Source: Thauera phenylacetica B4P
GTDB lineage: Bacteria; Pseudomonadota; Gammaproteobacteria; Burkholderiales; Rhodocyclaceae
Direction: 5' to 3'
NCBI RefSeq assembly: GCF_000310225.1
Contig: NZ_AMXF01000008.1
Coordinates: forward strand, 1 to 45,797
Length of the DNA stretch: 45,797 nucleotides
Within the stretch, counting starts at the first letter, position 1; each line of letters starts with the position of its first letter. The notes below the pieces were generated by a model. The model was not told the DNA's origin. It did not search any database and worked only from the letters and a program-made list of their open reading frames with translations. Positions 1 through 9,526 of this stretch are shown here, piece after piece. Made by a program: the position numbers and the translations under genes.

Positions 1-554
1 CGGCGCCGCGCGGTCGGCGGGTCCGCGACCCACACCGCGCCCAGCGGCTCGATCACCTGCGCGATCGCCGCGCGCACCCGCGTGTCGCGCTCGGCGAACA
101 CCATCCCGAGCGCGAGGCCCGGGAAATCGTCCCGCAGCCCCTGGAACGCATCCGCGGCCGGCGACCACCCGCAGCGCCGCAGCAGATCCGCCGCGATCGC
201 CGCCGGGTGCTCGAGCAGAGCGCCGCTCGTGTCGTCGCGCCGGCCCACCACCTGCACCGCGAGCTCGGCCTCGGGCGCGCGCGTCACGCGCACGGTCGAG
301 ATCGCGCGGCCGGTCTCGTCCAGTCGCTGCACCAGCTGCCAGCCGTCGAGCGCCTTGCCCGCGGCGCGCACCGCCTCCACAGCCACCACGGGATGATCGG
401 CCACCAGCCACTCCAACCCCGCCTCATCCAGCGGCACCGGGGCCAGCGTCACGCGGCCATACACCCACGGCAGCACCCGCGAGGCCGCATCCGCGCGGTA
501 TTTCGGCAGATCCGCCGCCACGCGCAGCGGCAGCACGTCAGACAGCAGTCGCAT
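1..554 (-). CDS. Distal tail protein of a B3/D3112-like tail (3' end outside window)
   Basis: The frame is open from ATG at 554 to the window edge and gives about 185 residues beginning MRLLSDVLPLRVAADLPKYR. Its ribosome binding site (GGAGGG) lies inside the end of the upstream gene, about 10 nt before the ATG. It is the last visible member of the leftward tail operon, downstream of the tape measure. Codon third positions are almost all G/C, as in its neighbours. I recognise no catalytic motif. Position suggests a tail-tip or baseplate-hub component, which is inference. Confidence 0.75.
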   Translation of the reverse strand, partial: MRLLSDVLPLRVAADLPKYRADAASRVLPWVYGRVTLAPVPLDEAGLEWLVADHPVVAVEAVRAAGKALDGWQLVQRLDETGRAISTVRVTRAPEAELAVQVVGRRDDTSGALLEHPAAIAADLLRRCGWSPAADAFQGLRDDFPGLALGMVFAERDTRVRAAIAQVIEPLGAVWVADPPTARR

Positions 555-560
555 CACCGC

Positions 561-824
561 TCAGCCCTCCAGCGACAGCGTCGCCACGTCGGCCAGCGTC
601 ACCGCCTGAACCGAGCCCACGAACACCGCTACCCCATCCACCAGCAGCTGCGCCCGCGCCCGCAGCGGCGGCACCGCCAGCCGCGCGGCCGCCTCGCCGC
701 GCGCGTTGTCCAGCACCACGGCCACGCTCGGCACCTCGCCGTTCAGCGCAGCGCGCTCGGCGCCGGTCTCAAGCACATCGAGCACCACCGGCGGCACCGT
801 CTCGATTCGCAGCTGCGCCCTCAC
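561..824 (-). CDS. Small tail protein
   Basis: 87 residues starting at a GTG whose GTGA overlaps the stop of the 1152-aa gene upstream, so translation is probably coupled. The protein (starts VRAQLRIETVPPVVLDVLE, ends in LATLSLEG-like strands) looks all-beta and has no signal peptide or membrane segment. It sits between two tail genes on the same strand, as the equivalent small proteins do in B3/D3112-like tail modules. A structural role is inferred from position only. Confidence 0.72.
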   Translation of the reverse strand: MRAQLRIETVPPVVLDVLETGAERAALNGEVPSVAVVLDNARGEAAARLAVPPLRARAQLLVDGVAVFVGSVQAVTLADVATLSLEG

Positions 825-3800
825 GCCAGGACCGCCCTGAACGGGAGCTCCACCGACACCATCGGCTCGGCCACGCCCTCGGCCTGCCAGCCCATGTGCT
901 CGGTCAGCACGATCTCGTCCGCATCGACCACCGCGATCGCCGCGCGCGCCGGCACCCGCACGTCGGGCACGATGCACACCGGCTCCATGCCCTGCTCTGC
1001 CGAGTGATCCACCAGCGCCAGCAGCGCGTCGACGTTGGCCCCGATCAGCGCGCCGCCCTGGTCGAGCTCCCAGCGCCACGCCCCGCCCGTGCCGCGGCCG
1101 CGGTACAGCGCCGCCGGGTTGATGCCATGGCCGCGCGCCAGGCCGTACTGCCTGCGCATCGTCAGATCCGACGCCCCCACGCTCGGCTGCCAACCCACGC
1201 CGGCCCACAGCCAGCCGATCGACCCGCCCGCGCCGGCACCCGTTACCACGACCCGCAGATAGCGCGCCGCGGTACCGGCCGGCAGCACCGCCAGCACCGC
1301 CGATGCATGCCACGCCGGCGTCGCCGTCCATTCGCCGACCGCTGCCACGCCGCCCGAGATCGTCACAGCGCAGCCGGCCGGCAGCGTGTGCAGCCCTAGC
1401 AGCACCGCATCCACGTCGTGCACCGCCAGCAGATCCACGTCGATCGTCACCGCATCTCCGGACCACGCAAAGCCCTGGCCGATGCGCGGCTGGCGCATCC
1501 TGCTCGTCCCGTACGTCGCCACCGCCTTGTAGCTCGCCGAGTCGCCGGCCACAAAGCTCGGCGCCGCGCCCGATACCGCCGCCAGGTTCAGCCCATCGCC
1601 CAGCGCGTGGGTCACCCCGAAAATATCGCCCACCGTCCAGGCCCCACCGTCACGCCGCCAGCGCAGCGACCCGCCCTCGATCGACACGTCGATCGCATCG
1701 CCCGGCTCGAACGGGATCCCCCCCGGCGCCAGCGATGCGGTCACCGGCCCGGCCACGTACTGCGCCGGGGCGGCCGGGCTGAACGACCAATCCGGCAGGG
1801 CGCCCGACACCGTCCCGCGCACCGTCCACGTCTGCGTCGGATCTCCGGGCGCGCCCCCGACGAAAGGCGCGTTGCTCGCCGCCACCACGGGGATCACGAT
1901 CTTGTCGCCCTGCTTGTAGCCCGCGAGCCCGGTCCCGCGGATCGTGATCGTGAACTTGTCGCCGTCCTTGAGGCGGTGCTCGCAGGCCGTAACGATGCCG
2001 AACCCGAACTCCTGGCTCGATGCCGGGGTGCCGTCACACCCCAGCACCGACGCCACGTACGGCTGATTCGTGAATGCGGGGAGATACTCGCCGGACTCGT
2101 CCACCCACCAATGGGTAGCGTCCGGAACATCACGCCAGCAGCTGCCCCCGCTCGCTGCGCTGCTGGCGTTAGATTTTGGGACGATGCCCGCCAACGCACG
2201 CACGTGGTCCATCAGCGAGCCGACGAGCCGCGGCCACGAATCGTCGCCGGTCCATGCATAGATCCTCGTGCGCCCTTCGGCCAGCTCCCAGACTGCCGTG
2301 CCGTCCGTGATGTCGCCGGCCTCCGTCGGCCATGTCGGCTCCGTCGTGCCCGTCGCGCCGGCCGTCTTGACCACATAGAAATAGCCCGTACCGGGATCGA
2401 TCTTGTCGCCGAGCGCCACCGCCTGCGATGCCTTCCAGTAGTACGGCTGCGCCTCGTACGAGATCGATGGCGTCGTGCTGTCCACCCACGGGCCGGATCC
2501 CACCCAGTTCGGCTCGGTTGCCCCCAGCGACTCCGGCGGCGAGCTGGAGTCATAGGCGTACGGCACCCCCAGGATCCGATACAGCCGCCCCGTTTTCGTC
2601 GACGAGCGGATATAGCGCAGCGAGATCGACGACTCAGACGAGGACGGCTGGATCGTCCGGATCGACAGCCCGGGCAGGTACTGCGGGGCGCTGATCGGCG
2701 CCCCGCCCAGCAGTTCGTAGCGGTCCAGATCGGTCTGCAGACCAGCCCAGTACGCATCCCACTGAGCCAGAGCACCCGCGTCCTCGTAGATCTCCGACAG
2801 ACAGCTCGCCAGCGCGCGCACAGTCTGATCTGCGATCTCGATATCCGTCCGATCCGAGAACACGCGATCGGCCTCGCTCGTGCTCTGCTTGATCCCTGTA
2901 TTGGTCTCGACGAACCCAGCCCGCCACGCATACAACTGCACCAGCCGCGTCTGATACGCCGCATCGAGTGCCATACCTGTACCTCCCACATCCAGCCCCA
3001 GGCATGCGCCCGAGAGGTTAAGCGCCGGCAAGTCGTCGCACACGCAATCGGCCGGCGGGCGCTTGCGGTACGTGTACGTGATGCTCTTGTCCTTCGCCGC
3101 CGCACCCAGCATCAGCGGCTTGAAGCACAACCCTGGGAGTCCCTCGTCCTCCTCTCGCGCGACGAGGCTCACCACGCTGCTGATGCGCGCGCCCTCCGCA
3201 TTGCTCGTAGGGAGCGGAATGCGGAACCGCACTGGACCACTCGTATACAGATCACCGGCCACCGCGGCGGGCAGCTCGCCCGACACCCCGCCGCGCACCG
3301 ACCACAGCCCGGCCCCCTGGCCCGCATACGTCAGCGTCAGGTTCTCCGTCGGCGCCGTCGGCGCCACCTCCACCACCTCCACCACGCCGCCCGTCGCCGG
3401 CAGCGCATGCGCATCGGTGCGCAGCGGGATATCCGTCACCGCCATGCCACCCGGCGCCGTATCGCGTGCCACCAGGCCGCGCACCCGCGCCAGCGCGCTG
3501 CGCGCCTCCACCTGGCTCAAGAAGTCGTAGATCGTCACCGCCGCATACACCTCGGTGCTCACGCCATCCGTCAGCGACAGCGCGTAGTCGCCCGCGACCT
3601 GGAGCAGCCGCACATCCGCCGGAATCTCGTAGGCCGTCGCCGGATCCAGCCGATACACGAACCGGCCGCCCTCCCACGTCTTCCACGCCCGATGCACCGC
3701 CGGAAAGCCCTCGAACTGCACCCGCAGCGCCGCATCCGGGATGCCCGCGTCCGTCGCCGCCGGCTGGCCCCAGTCCCACTGCGGCCCCTCCAGGCTGTCC

Positions 3801-4279
3801 GTTCCGGCCGCAATCGGCTCGAGCGTCGCGTACTGCATCGGCGTCAGCGTCAGATTGCGCGTCACCGACAGCGACAGCGCGTTGCCCGCCGCGCCGGTGG
3901 CCCGCGCCACAAGCGCCGCCCCGTAGAATTCCAGCGCCGCGGGCACGGGCTCCGTGCCCGCGTCGAGCAGCGCAAAGGTCAGCGACTCCGGCACCGCCGA
4001 CACATCGAGCGCGTCGATCGACAGCACCCCATTGCCCACGCCCCGAATCACCGGCGCCGACGGCATCAGCGCCCCGCCCAAGCCCGACACCACCTCCACA
4101 TCCACCACCGTATCCGCCGCGCCCGTATAGCTCCCGCTCACCACCAGCCGGCCGCCGCCCTGGCGCGACTGCGCCACCAGGCGCACGTCGTCGCTGGCGC
4201 GCTGTGCGCTCGCCGTCAGCGTCGCGGCCGACACGCGGTTGTCCTTGTTCGAGAGGATCCGGTTCACCGAGATCGACAT
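821..4279 (-). CDS. Large tail protein downstream of tape measure (1152 aa)
   Basis: Begins MSISVNRILSNKDNRVSAAT immediately after the tape-measure stop (TAA at 4282-4280). The N-terminal third is beta-rich and reads like a repeated jelly-roll or Ig-like structural protein. The middle (about residues 400-650) is helical and contains a Cys cluster (CVCDDLP and SGACLG). The C-terminal third is again beta-rich. Only siphovirus-like transposable phages carry a protein of this kind at this place, so I take it as a distal tail or tail-tip protein. I see no peptidase or glycosidase motif. The long Arg/His-rich frame on the other strand is a shadow. Confidence 0.8.
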   Translation of the reverse strand: MSISVNRILSNKDNRVSAATLTASAQRASDDVRLVAQSRQGGGRLVVSGSYTGAADTVVDVEVVSGLGGALMPSAPVIRGVGNGVLSIDALDVSAVPESLTFALLDAGTEPVPAALEFYGAALVARATGAAGNALSLSVTRNLTLTPMQYATLEPIAAGTDSLEGPQWDWGQPAATDAGIPDAALRVQFEGFPAVHRAWKTWEGGRFVYRLDPATAYEIPADVRLLQVAGDYALSLTDGVSTEVYAAVTIYDFLSQVEARSALARVRGLVARDTAPGGMAVTDIPLRTDAHALPATGGVVEVVEVAPTAPTENLTLTYAGQGAGLWSVRGGVSGELPAAVAGDLYTSGPVRFRIPLPTSNAEGARISSVVSLVAREEDEGLPGLCFKPLMLGAAAKDKSITYTYRKRPPADCVCDDLPALNLSGACLGLDVGGTGMALDAAYQTRLVQLYAWRAGFVETNTGIKQSTSEADRVFSDRTDIEIADQTVRALASCLSEIYEDAGALAQWDAYWAGLQTDLDRYELLGGAPISAPQYLPGLSIRTIQPSSSESSISLRYIRSSTKTGRLYRILGVPYAYDSSSPPESLGATEPNWVGSGPWVDSTTPSISYEAQPYYWKASQAVALGDKIDPGTGYFYVVKTAGATGTTEPTWPTEAGDITDGTAVWELAEGRTRIYAWTGDDSWPRLVGSLMDHVRALAGIVPKSNASSAASGGSCWRDVPDATHWWVDESGEYLPAFTNQPYVASVLGCDGTPASSQEFGFGIVTACEHRLKDGDKFTITIRGTGLAGYKQGDKIVIPVVAASNAPFVGGAPGDPTQTWTVRGTVSGALPDWSFSPAAPAQYVAGPVTASLAPGGIPFEPGDAIDVSIEGGSLRWRRDGGAWTVGDIFGVTHALGDGLNLAAVSGAAPSFVAGDSASYKAVATYGTSRMRQPRIGQGFAWSGDAVTIDVDLLAVHDVDAVLLGLHTLPAGCAVTISGGVAAVGEWTATPAWHASAVLAVLPAGTAARYLRVVVTGAGAGGSIGWLWAGVGWQPSVGASDLTMRRQYGLARGHGINPAALYRGRGTGGAWRWELDQGGALIGANVDALLALVDHSAEQGMEPVCIVPDVRVPARAAIAVVDADEIVLTEHMGWQAEGVAEPMVSVELPFRAVLA

Positions 4280-7200
4280 TTACAGCGCCCCTTTCCTTTG
4301 CAGATCCGTGATCACCGGCCCGAGCTGGCGGGCGAAAGCCTCCAGGCTCGCCCGGTCGCCTGAGAAGATGCCCGAGCCCGGCAGATTGATGTTGAGTGTG
4401 GTTTGCTTGGCACCGAAGGTTTGCGACGGCGCCGCCGCCTGCACCCCCGCGCCAGCCGCCGAGCCGCTCGAGGTCGCCCCCGCGCCGCCCATACCCGCCG
4501 TCGACGCCGCATTGCTGCGGTTGCGCCGCTCCGCGCGGTAGATCTGATCGATCAGCCCAAGTTGCTCCTGCAGCAAATTGATTTCGCGCTGCAGCCGCTC
4601 CACCTCGCCCGCATCCTTTCGCAGCTCGGCCCGGCGCAGATCCAGCCGCGTCAGCTCGATCGTGCGCAGCACCTCGGCCTGGTCGCGCGACTGGCGCGCG
4701 CTGGCGATCTGCTCCTCGGTCCCGTTCAGCTCCAGCAGCCGCAGGCGCAGCTGCTCCACGCCCTCGGCCGCGTTGCTGCTGAACTCCTGCTGCCTGGCGT
4801 CCAGGCGCTCCATCTCTTCGATGTAGAGCCGTGCCGCCGCACGCGCACCGTCGATTGCCCCCGCGCTCGCGCGGAACGAGTTCGCCTGGTCGAGCGCGCT
4901 GTTGTAGACCGCCGACGCCACCCGCTTCGCCTCATCCGCATAGCGGCTCTGCGCCGTCGTCGCATCCACCAGCGACACCGTCACCGACTTCACCGCCGCG
5001 TTCTGCTCGCGCGCGGCCTCCACCATCGACTTGCCGGCATCCTTCGCCGCCTCGCCGAGCTCGCCCGCACTGCCGGCTGCATCCTTCAGCGCCTGGTCGG
5101 CGCCCTTCACGCCGAACGCCGCCTCGGCCATCGTCTGCACGATCACCTTGCCGGTCTTGTCGACCTCCACCGCCAGGCCCAGCGCCGACGCCTGGGCCTT
5201 CAGGGTCGCATCGGCCACGCCGCCATTGGCCGCCACCGCCTGCTCGGCGTAGGCGGTGAACGCGGCCTGGAGCTCCTCCGCCGTCGCCTTGCCCGAGTTC
5301 CGAATCACCTCGAACGCCCGCTTCGCCTCTGTGGCCGCGCGGTCCATCTGCTGCTGCGACGTCACCCCCAGCTTGCGGAAAGCCTCTTCCACCGAGTTGA
5401 TACCAGGTTGCACCTCGTCGGCCTTCTTGCCGATCTTCTCGATTGCCTCCGCAACCTGGTCAGCCGAGAGCTTTCCCTCACGTCCCAGGCGCTCGACATC
5501 CTGGCGCAGCACGGTAAGGGCCGCGGCGGAATCGCCAGCCTCCACCGCAAAGTCGATCGCGCCGATGAGCGCAGCGTTGGTATCGACACCCGCGGCCTTC
5601 AGCTTGTCGAACCCGGCCTCGAGCGTGGCCAGATGCCCAAGAGCCGACTGCGCGCCGCTCGATATCCCGGATGAGAGCTGCGCAAAGTCCTGCCCGGTGG
5701 CGGCAATGCTCGCGCGCAACGCCCCGTCCATTGCGGCCGCCAGCGCCTCGACATCGCGCTGAGACTCTCCGAACGCGGCTTGGGCGGTGATCATGAACTG
5801 GTTCAGCTGCGCACCGTCGAGCTTGGCAAGTGCCTGCTGCCACGCGGCCCCCATCTCGTCGGCGGAGATCTTCCCGGTGTTCTTGAGCTCGACCAGCGCC
5901 TGGCTGAAACCTTGCACGCTCTCGAGCGCGCTGGCGTCGAACCCCTTGCCGACTTCCTGCAGGGCTGCGGCTGCATCCTTCCCCTTGGCCGCGAGCTCGT
6001 CGAACTGCGCGATGAAGAGCGACGCATCGACGGACAGCAGCGCCTCGATCTCGGCACGGCTCATCCGCACGCCGACCTCGAACGCGGCCATCCCTTCGCG
6101 GGCCCGCTTCATCCCGGCCGCCGTCTGCTCGGCCGAGAACTCGCTCGCAATGCCGAACTCCTTGGCGCCCTGGATGGCCATCTGCGCGCCCGCGTAGTAC
6201 TTGCGGGCGCCGTCCAGGCGCTCGAAGTACGCCGTGCGCTCGGCCTCGGACAGGCGCGCGACCTCGCCCGCCGTCAGCACCACCGCATTGCGGTAGGCTT
6301 CGTTCTGGTAGGCGAGCGTCTGACCGTTGGCGATCATGCCGCGCGTGGCCTCGCGCATGGTCTGCTCGGCGCGCCGCATCGCATCGCCCGCCTCGCCCCA
6401 GCTCGCGACGGTTTCGCCGATGGCCTTACCCACCGTGGTCAGCACTTCGTAGCCGACCACCGCAAGGGCGATCTTCACCGTCCCTGGTAATGCGGCCAGG
6501 CCGGCGCGCAGCCCGCCCACCCCCTTGGTGGCCGCCAGGGCTTCGGCGCCAAACTTGGTCACCTGTGGGATCAGCTTGGCGGCAAACACCGCCAGCCCCA
6601 CTTCGCCGGCCACGACAGCCAGCTTGGCAATGTCGTCGAGGTTGTTGGCGACACCCTCCAAGGCACGCGCCACGGTGGCGGAAGCCCCGTTCGCCTGGTC
6701 GAGCTCGCCGATGAACTGCGTCCAGTTCGTCGACAGGTTGGTGAGCGAGCGGCCAATGGTCAGCGGAAGTTTGGCGAACTCCGCGTCGATGGTGCGCGCC
6801 TGCGACTGCAATGCCGAGATCACCACCTCGCTGGTGAGCTTGCCTTGCTCGGCCATTGCGCGCAGGGCGCCGATCGGCACGCCCAGTCCGTCGGCCAGCG
6901 CCTTTGCCAGGCGTGGCGATTGCTCCATCACCGAATTGAACTCGTCGCCACGCAGCGTGCCCGACTGCAGGCCCTGGATCAGCTGTGTGAGGGCGGCGTC
7001 CGCGCTGGCCGCCGACGCGCCCGAGACCTGGTTGGCCTTGTTGATGGACTCGGTCAGGCGGAGAACGCCTTCTTGCGTCAGGCCCACCTCCTCGCCGGCA
7101 CGCGCGAGTGCGCCGACCAGGCCGGTGGTGCTCTCGAGCCCCGAGTATGTCGCCCGGGCGAGCTCGGCGGTCTGGGCCAGGGTGAGGTTGAACCCCGCCT

Positions 7201-8221
7201 GGCTGCTGTTGACCAGGTCGATGCGGGCGCCGAGGTTGGCGTACTCGTCCGCAGTGCGCCCCAGGTCGATTGCGGTCTGCAGGCCGAGCTGCGCCCCCGC
7301 GAACTGCAGCAGGCGCGACTGCACGGTCGAGAGCTGCTCGGAGATCGAGCGCACCCCCTTTGCCGCCTGCGAAAACCCCTTTTCCGTCTGTGCGCCTGCC
7401 GCCTGGGCAGTGCTGCCTACGCTTGCCAGGCGAGCGCGCAACTCCCCGGCGCGCTGCGCCGCCTGCTGCGCACTGCCCGCCAGGCGCACCTGGGCGCCGG
7501 CCAGATCGGTCGATGCGATGCCCGCGCTGGCCAGCGCCTGGCGGGTGTTGTGCAGCGCCAGGCGCTGCGCCTCGTAGGCCGTCTTGGCGCGGCCGGCCTC
7601 GTGGCGGTTCTGCTCGAACGCGCGCTGCGCCTTGTCGGCCGCACTCCCGGCTTCCTTGAGTGCTTGCGCCGTTGGTCGGTAATCGCCGGCGAGCGTGCGC
7701 ACGGCCTGCCCGACGGTCGCGCTCTCCTTGCGCAGCTCCGCAAGCCGTGTCCGCGCCTCGCGGATCTGGCCGGCGTACTCGGCGGTGTCGGCGCCGCTCG
7801 CCTTCGAAGCAGCGCGCAGGGACTTGAGCTCGGCCGCGGCGGCGGCCACCGACACCTTCAGCTCGTCGTGACGCGTGCGGGCTTCGCCGAGCGCCGCTGC
7901 GGCCTCGCGCTCGGCCGTAGTGGCTGCAGCGAGCGTCGCCTGCTTGGCCCGTAGCTCCTGGGCCGCGGCGCGCGTGGCCGCCTGTGCGGTCTGCAGCGCC
8001 TCGGCGTAGGCCACCGTCTCGCGCTTGGCCTCGGCAAACGCGCCGACCAAGCGCTCCTTCGCGGCCAGGCCGTCGATCTCCTCGGCCAGGCGCTGAAACT
8101 CGGGCGCCGCATCGCCCGCCCCCTCGCCCAGGCCGGCCACCTCGCGCGACAGCGCCGCCAGCTTGCCATCGCCGGCGGTGTCCACTTTAATGACGACGTT
8201 GGTTTCGATCGGGTTCGCCAT
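4280..8221 (-). CDS. Tail tape measure protein
   Basis: 1313 residues, long, Ala/Glu/Lys-rich and strongly coiled-coil in the first 300 and last 300 residues. The region around residues 290-520 fits the phage tape-measure domain (SIDLG/RTADEYANLGARI, then LTQEGVLRLTESINKANQ and GTLRGDEFNSVMEQSPRLAK). It sets tail length and is expelled during DNA ejection. A hydrophobic stretch near residues 540-590 may insert in the host membrane. The start ATG at 8221 overlaps the start of an antisense gene at 8220. Upstream lies the tail tube gene. The frameshifted chaperone pair that usually intervenes is not visible. Confidence 0.93.
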   Translation of the reverse strand: MANPIETNVVIKVDTAGDGKLAALSREVAGLGEGAGDAAPEFQRLAEEIDGLAAKERLVGAFAEAKRETVAYAEALQTAQAATRAAAQELRAKQATLAAATTAEREAAAALGEARTRHDELKVSVAAAAAELKSLRAASKASGADTAEYAGQIREARTRLAELRKESATVGQAVRTLAGDYRPTAQALKEAGSAADKAQRAFEQNRHEAGRAKTAYEAQRLALHNTRQALASAGIASTDLAGAQVRLAGSAQQAAQRAGELRARLASVGSTAQAAGAQTEKGFSQAAKGVRSISEQLSTVQSRLLQFAGAQLGLQTAIDLGRTADEYANLGARIDLVNSSQAGFNLTLAQTAELARATYSGLESTTGLVGALARAGEEVGLTQEGVLRLTESINKANQVSGASAASADAALTQLIQGLQSGTLRGDEFNSVMEQSPRLAKALADGLGVPIGALRAMAEQGKLTSEVVISALQSQARTIDAEFAKLPLTIGRSLTNLSTNWTQFIGELDQANGASATVARALEGVANNLDDIAKLAVVAGEVGLAVFAAKLIPQVTKFGAEALAATKGVGGLRAGLAALPGTVKIALAVVGYEVLTTVGKAIGETVASWGEAGDAMRRAEQTMREATRGMIANGQTLAYQNEAYRNAVVLTAGEVARLSEAERTAYFERLDGARKYYAGAQMAIQGAKEFGIASEFSAEQTAAGMKRAREGMAAFEVGVRMSRAEIEALLSVDASLFIAQFDELAAKGKDAAAALQEVGKGFDASALESVQGFSQALVELKNTGKISADEMGAAWQQALAKLDGAQLNQFMITAQAAFGESQRDVEALAAAMDGALRASIAATGQDFAQLSSGISSGAQSALGHLATLEAGFDKLKAAGVDTNAALIGAIDFAVEAGDSAAALTVLRQDVERLGREGKLSADQVAEAIEKIGKKADEVQPGINSVEEAFRKLGVTSQQQMDRAATEAKRAFEVIRNSGKATAEELQAAFTAYAEQAVAANGGVADATLKAQASALGLAVEVDKTGKVIVQTMAEAAFGVKGADQALKDAAGSAGELGEAAKDAGKSMVEAAREQNAAVKSVTVSLVDATTAQSRYADEAKRVASAVYNSALDQANSFRASAGAIDGARAAARLYIEEMERLDARQQEFSSNAAEGVEQLRLRLLELNGTEEQIASARQSRDQAEVLRTIELTRLDLRRAELRKDAGEVERLQREINLLQEQLGLIDQIYRAERRNRSNAASTAGMGGAGATSSGSAAGAGVQAAAPSQTFGAKQTTLNINLPGSGIFSGDRASLEAFARQLGPVITDLQRKGAL
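8163..8191 (+). promoter_or_regulatory. Sigma70-like promoter inside tape-measure gene, antisense
   Basis: TTGCCA (8163-8168) and TTTAAT (8186-8191) are separated by exactly 17 nt. Each hexamer matches the consensus at 5 of 6 positions. It points right, against the tail operon, and its expected start site lies about 20 nt before the ATG at 8220. Found by eye. Transcription is not demonstrated. Confidence 0.5.
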
Positions 8222-8375
8222 GACGCGCTTATCTCTTCAATGCTTCGCCCTGGCCTTGCTGCTGTTCCTGGTCAGCCTGGGCTGTGCGGGCTGGGCCATC
8301 ACCGGCGCCTTGCTGGCGCTCGGCCTGGGCGTCGTGCTGGCCGTGCTGGACCTGATCGGCCAGGCCATGTCGTAA
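8220..8375 (+). CDS. 51-aa membrane protein antisense to tail operon
   Basis: Starts MTRLSLQCFALALLLFLVSL and consists of two closely spaced hydrophobic segments (about residues 8-27 and 29-48), so it is probably an inner-membrane hairpin. After codon 7 nearly every third position is G or C while second positions are mixed, the pattern of a real gene in this genome. It runs opposite to the tail genes, its ATG overlaps the tape-measure ATG, and a near-consensus promoter lies 30 nt upstream. A GC-rich hairpin follows the stop. The Shine-Dalgarno is poor. It could be a moron (exclusion or holin-like protein). No family recognised. Confidence 0.6.
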   Translation: MTRLSLQCFALALLLFLVSLGCAGWAITGALLALGLGVVLAVLDLIGQAMS

Positions 8376-8398
8376 GCCCCGCCTAGCGCTGCCGGGGC
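8376..8398 (+). terminator. GC-rich hairpin after the 51-aa membrane gene
   Basis: GCCCCG at 8376-8381 pairs with CGGGGC at 8393-8398 around an 11-nt loop, directly after the TAA of the small rightward gene. There is no T-run, so it is at best a weak or factor-assisted terminator. It could act on either strand between the tail tube and tape-measure genes. Confidence 0.35.
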
Positions 8399-8459
8399 AT
8401 CGACACAGCCTTGCCGGTGTGGGCGCCCGCCTGGATCACGAGCGCCCTGCGAGGCTGGA

Positions 8460-9242
8460 TCAGATCAAGCTGATCCGCATGAAGCCGCCGTAGTCGGCGT
8501 CGGACTGCATCTCGCTCACGAAGAGCGCCTCGCCGCTCAGTTCCAGCGACGCCTCGTCGTCGCCGAGCCACGAGAAATCGCCCCCCATCGCAAGACTCAC
8601 GCGCGGGATCACGATGCGTGCCCGCTGGCCGTCGTCGTTGACGCCATTGAAGATCACCCCGCGCTCCACGTTCGTCGTCGCGAATGCGGCGATGTTGGTG
8701 TATTCGCCGTAGCTGTAATCGACCTTGACCGGCTCGACGTGGGCGGCGGGGTGCGCGATCAGGCGGCAGCGGGCGTGCTTCGCGTCCTCGATCGCATAGT
8801 GCGTATCGAGGACGTACACGAGCGGGGTCACCGCAGTGCTGTCCTCGATCACGACGTTGGTCACGTCGGGGTGGCGCAGCGTGAAGTAGTCGCCGACGGC
8901 GAGCTGGGGCAGGACTTCGGAGGTCACCGTGCCCGCGGCCTGCAGCACGGCGTCGCCATAGAAGGCGGCGGCGAGGGTGCGGCCCGAGAACTGCACCATG
9001 GAGAGCGAGACGGAAAGACTCTTGCCCGTGGTGCGCTCCTTCAGGGTCAGGCGCTGGCCCGAGCAGCTCTCCGCGATCCGCGCCTTCTCGACCGACAGCG
9101 ACGTGGTGAGCGACGAGGTGCCGCAGCCGATGCGGTACAGATCCACGAGATAGCCCATGTCGGGCGTGCCATTGATCGGGTCGTAGCGACCGATCATTAC
9201 CGGCCCTTGCCCGTCCCAAATGATCGGGGTGTTCTGGTTCAT
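8460..9242 (-). CDS. Major tail tube protein
   Basis: 260 residues (MNQNTPIIWDGQGPVMIGRY...), beta-rich, with Cys-containing VDLYRIGCGTSSL near residue 40 and a C-terminal GGFMRISLI. Size, position directly upstream of the tape measure, and beta content fit the tube subunit of a long non-contractile tail. No sheath gene accompanies it, unlike Mu or BcepMu. It starts 3 nt after the small gene upstream. Assignment rests on position and composition rather than a signature motif. Confidence 0.7.
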   Translation of the reverse strand: MNQNTPIIWDGQGPVMIGRYDPINGTPDMGYLVDLYRIGCGTSSLTTSLSVEKARIAESCSGQRLTLKERTTGKSLSVSLSMVQFSGRTLAAAFYGDAVLQAAGTVTSEVLPQLAVGDYFTLRHPDVTNVVIEDSTAVTPLVYVLDTHYAIEDAKHARCRLIAHPAAHVEPVKVDYSYGEYTNIAAFATTNVERGVIFNGVNDDGQRARIVIPRVSLAMGGDFSWLGDDEASLELSGEALFVSEMQSDADYGGFMRISLI

Positions 9243-9245
9243 GCG

Positions 9246-9428
9246 TTACTCCTTGGCTTTCGGGGGTTTCGCCGGGGCTTCATCGCCCGCGGCAGGCGGG
9301 GGGGCGGGCATGGCCACGCCAATGCCGATCAGCCAGTCGGCCTGCGGCGCCGGCATCGTCAGCTCGGCGCCGGCGGGGTACTTGCGGCCCGCATGGGTAT
9401 GGGCCGACTTCAGTTTGATCCGCGTCAT
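9246..9428 (-). CDS. Small Mu gp38-position protein (60 aa)
   Basis: MTRIKLKSAHTHAGRKYPAG, then a hydrophobic DWLIGIGVAMPAP and a Pro/Ala/Lys-rich tail ending KPPKAKE. It lies between gp37-like and tail tube genes, where Mu carries its small gp38. The ATG at 9428 follows GGAGACC on the coding strand. Function unknown. It could be a head-tail connection accessory protein. The longer frame upstream of this ATG (to 9500) lacks a better start. Confidence 0.6.
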   Translation of the reverse strand: MTRIKLKSAHTHAGRKYPAGAELTMPAPQADWLIGIGVAMPAPPPAAGDEAPAKPPKAKE

Positions 9429-9526
9429 CTCGGGGTCTCCATGGTTGCGGTCGGGGGGTGTTGCTAGGCATCGCGCCGCTGCGGCGCGGCCGGCATGCAT
9501 TCAGGTCGGCGCTCAGCGTTTCATCG

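Noticed and set aside
1418-4363. 981-aa rightward ORF, Arg/His-rich
   Set aside because: It is antisense to the large tail protein, has no recognisable domain, and its composition is that of a reverse-strand frame in GC-rich DNA.
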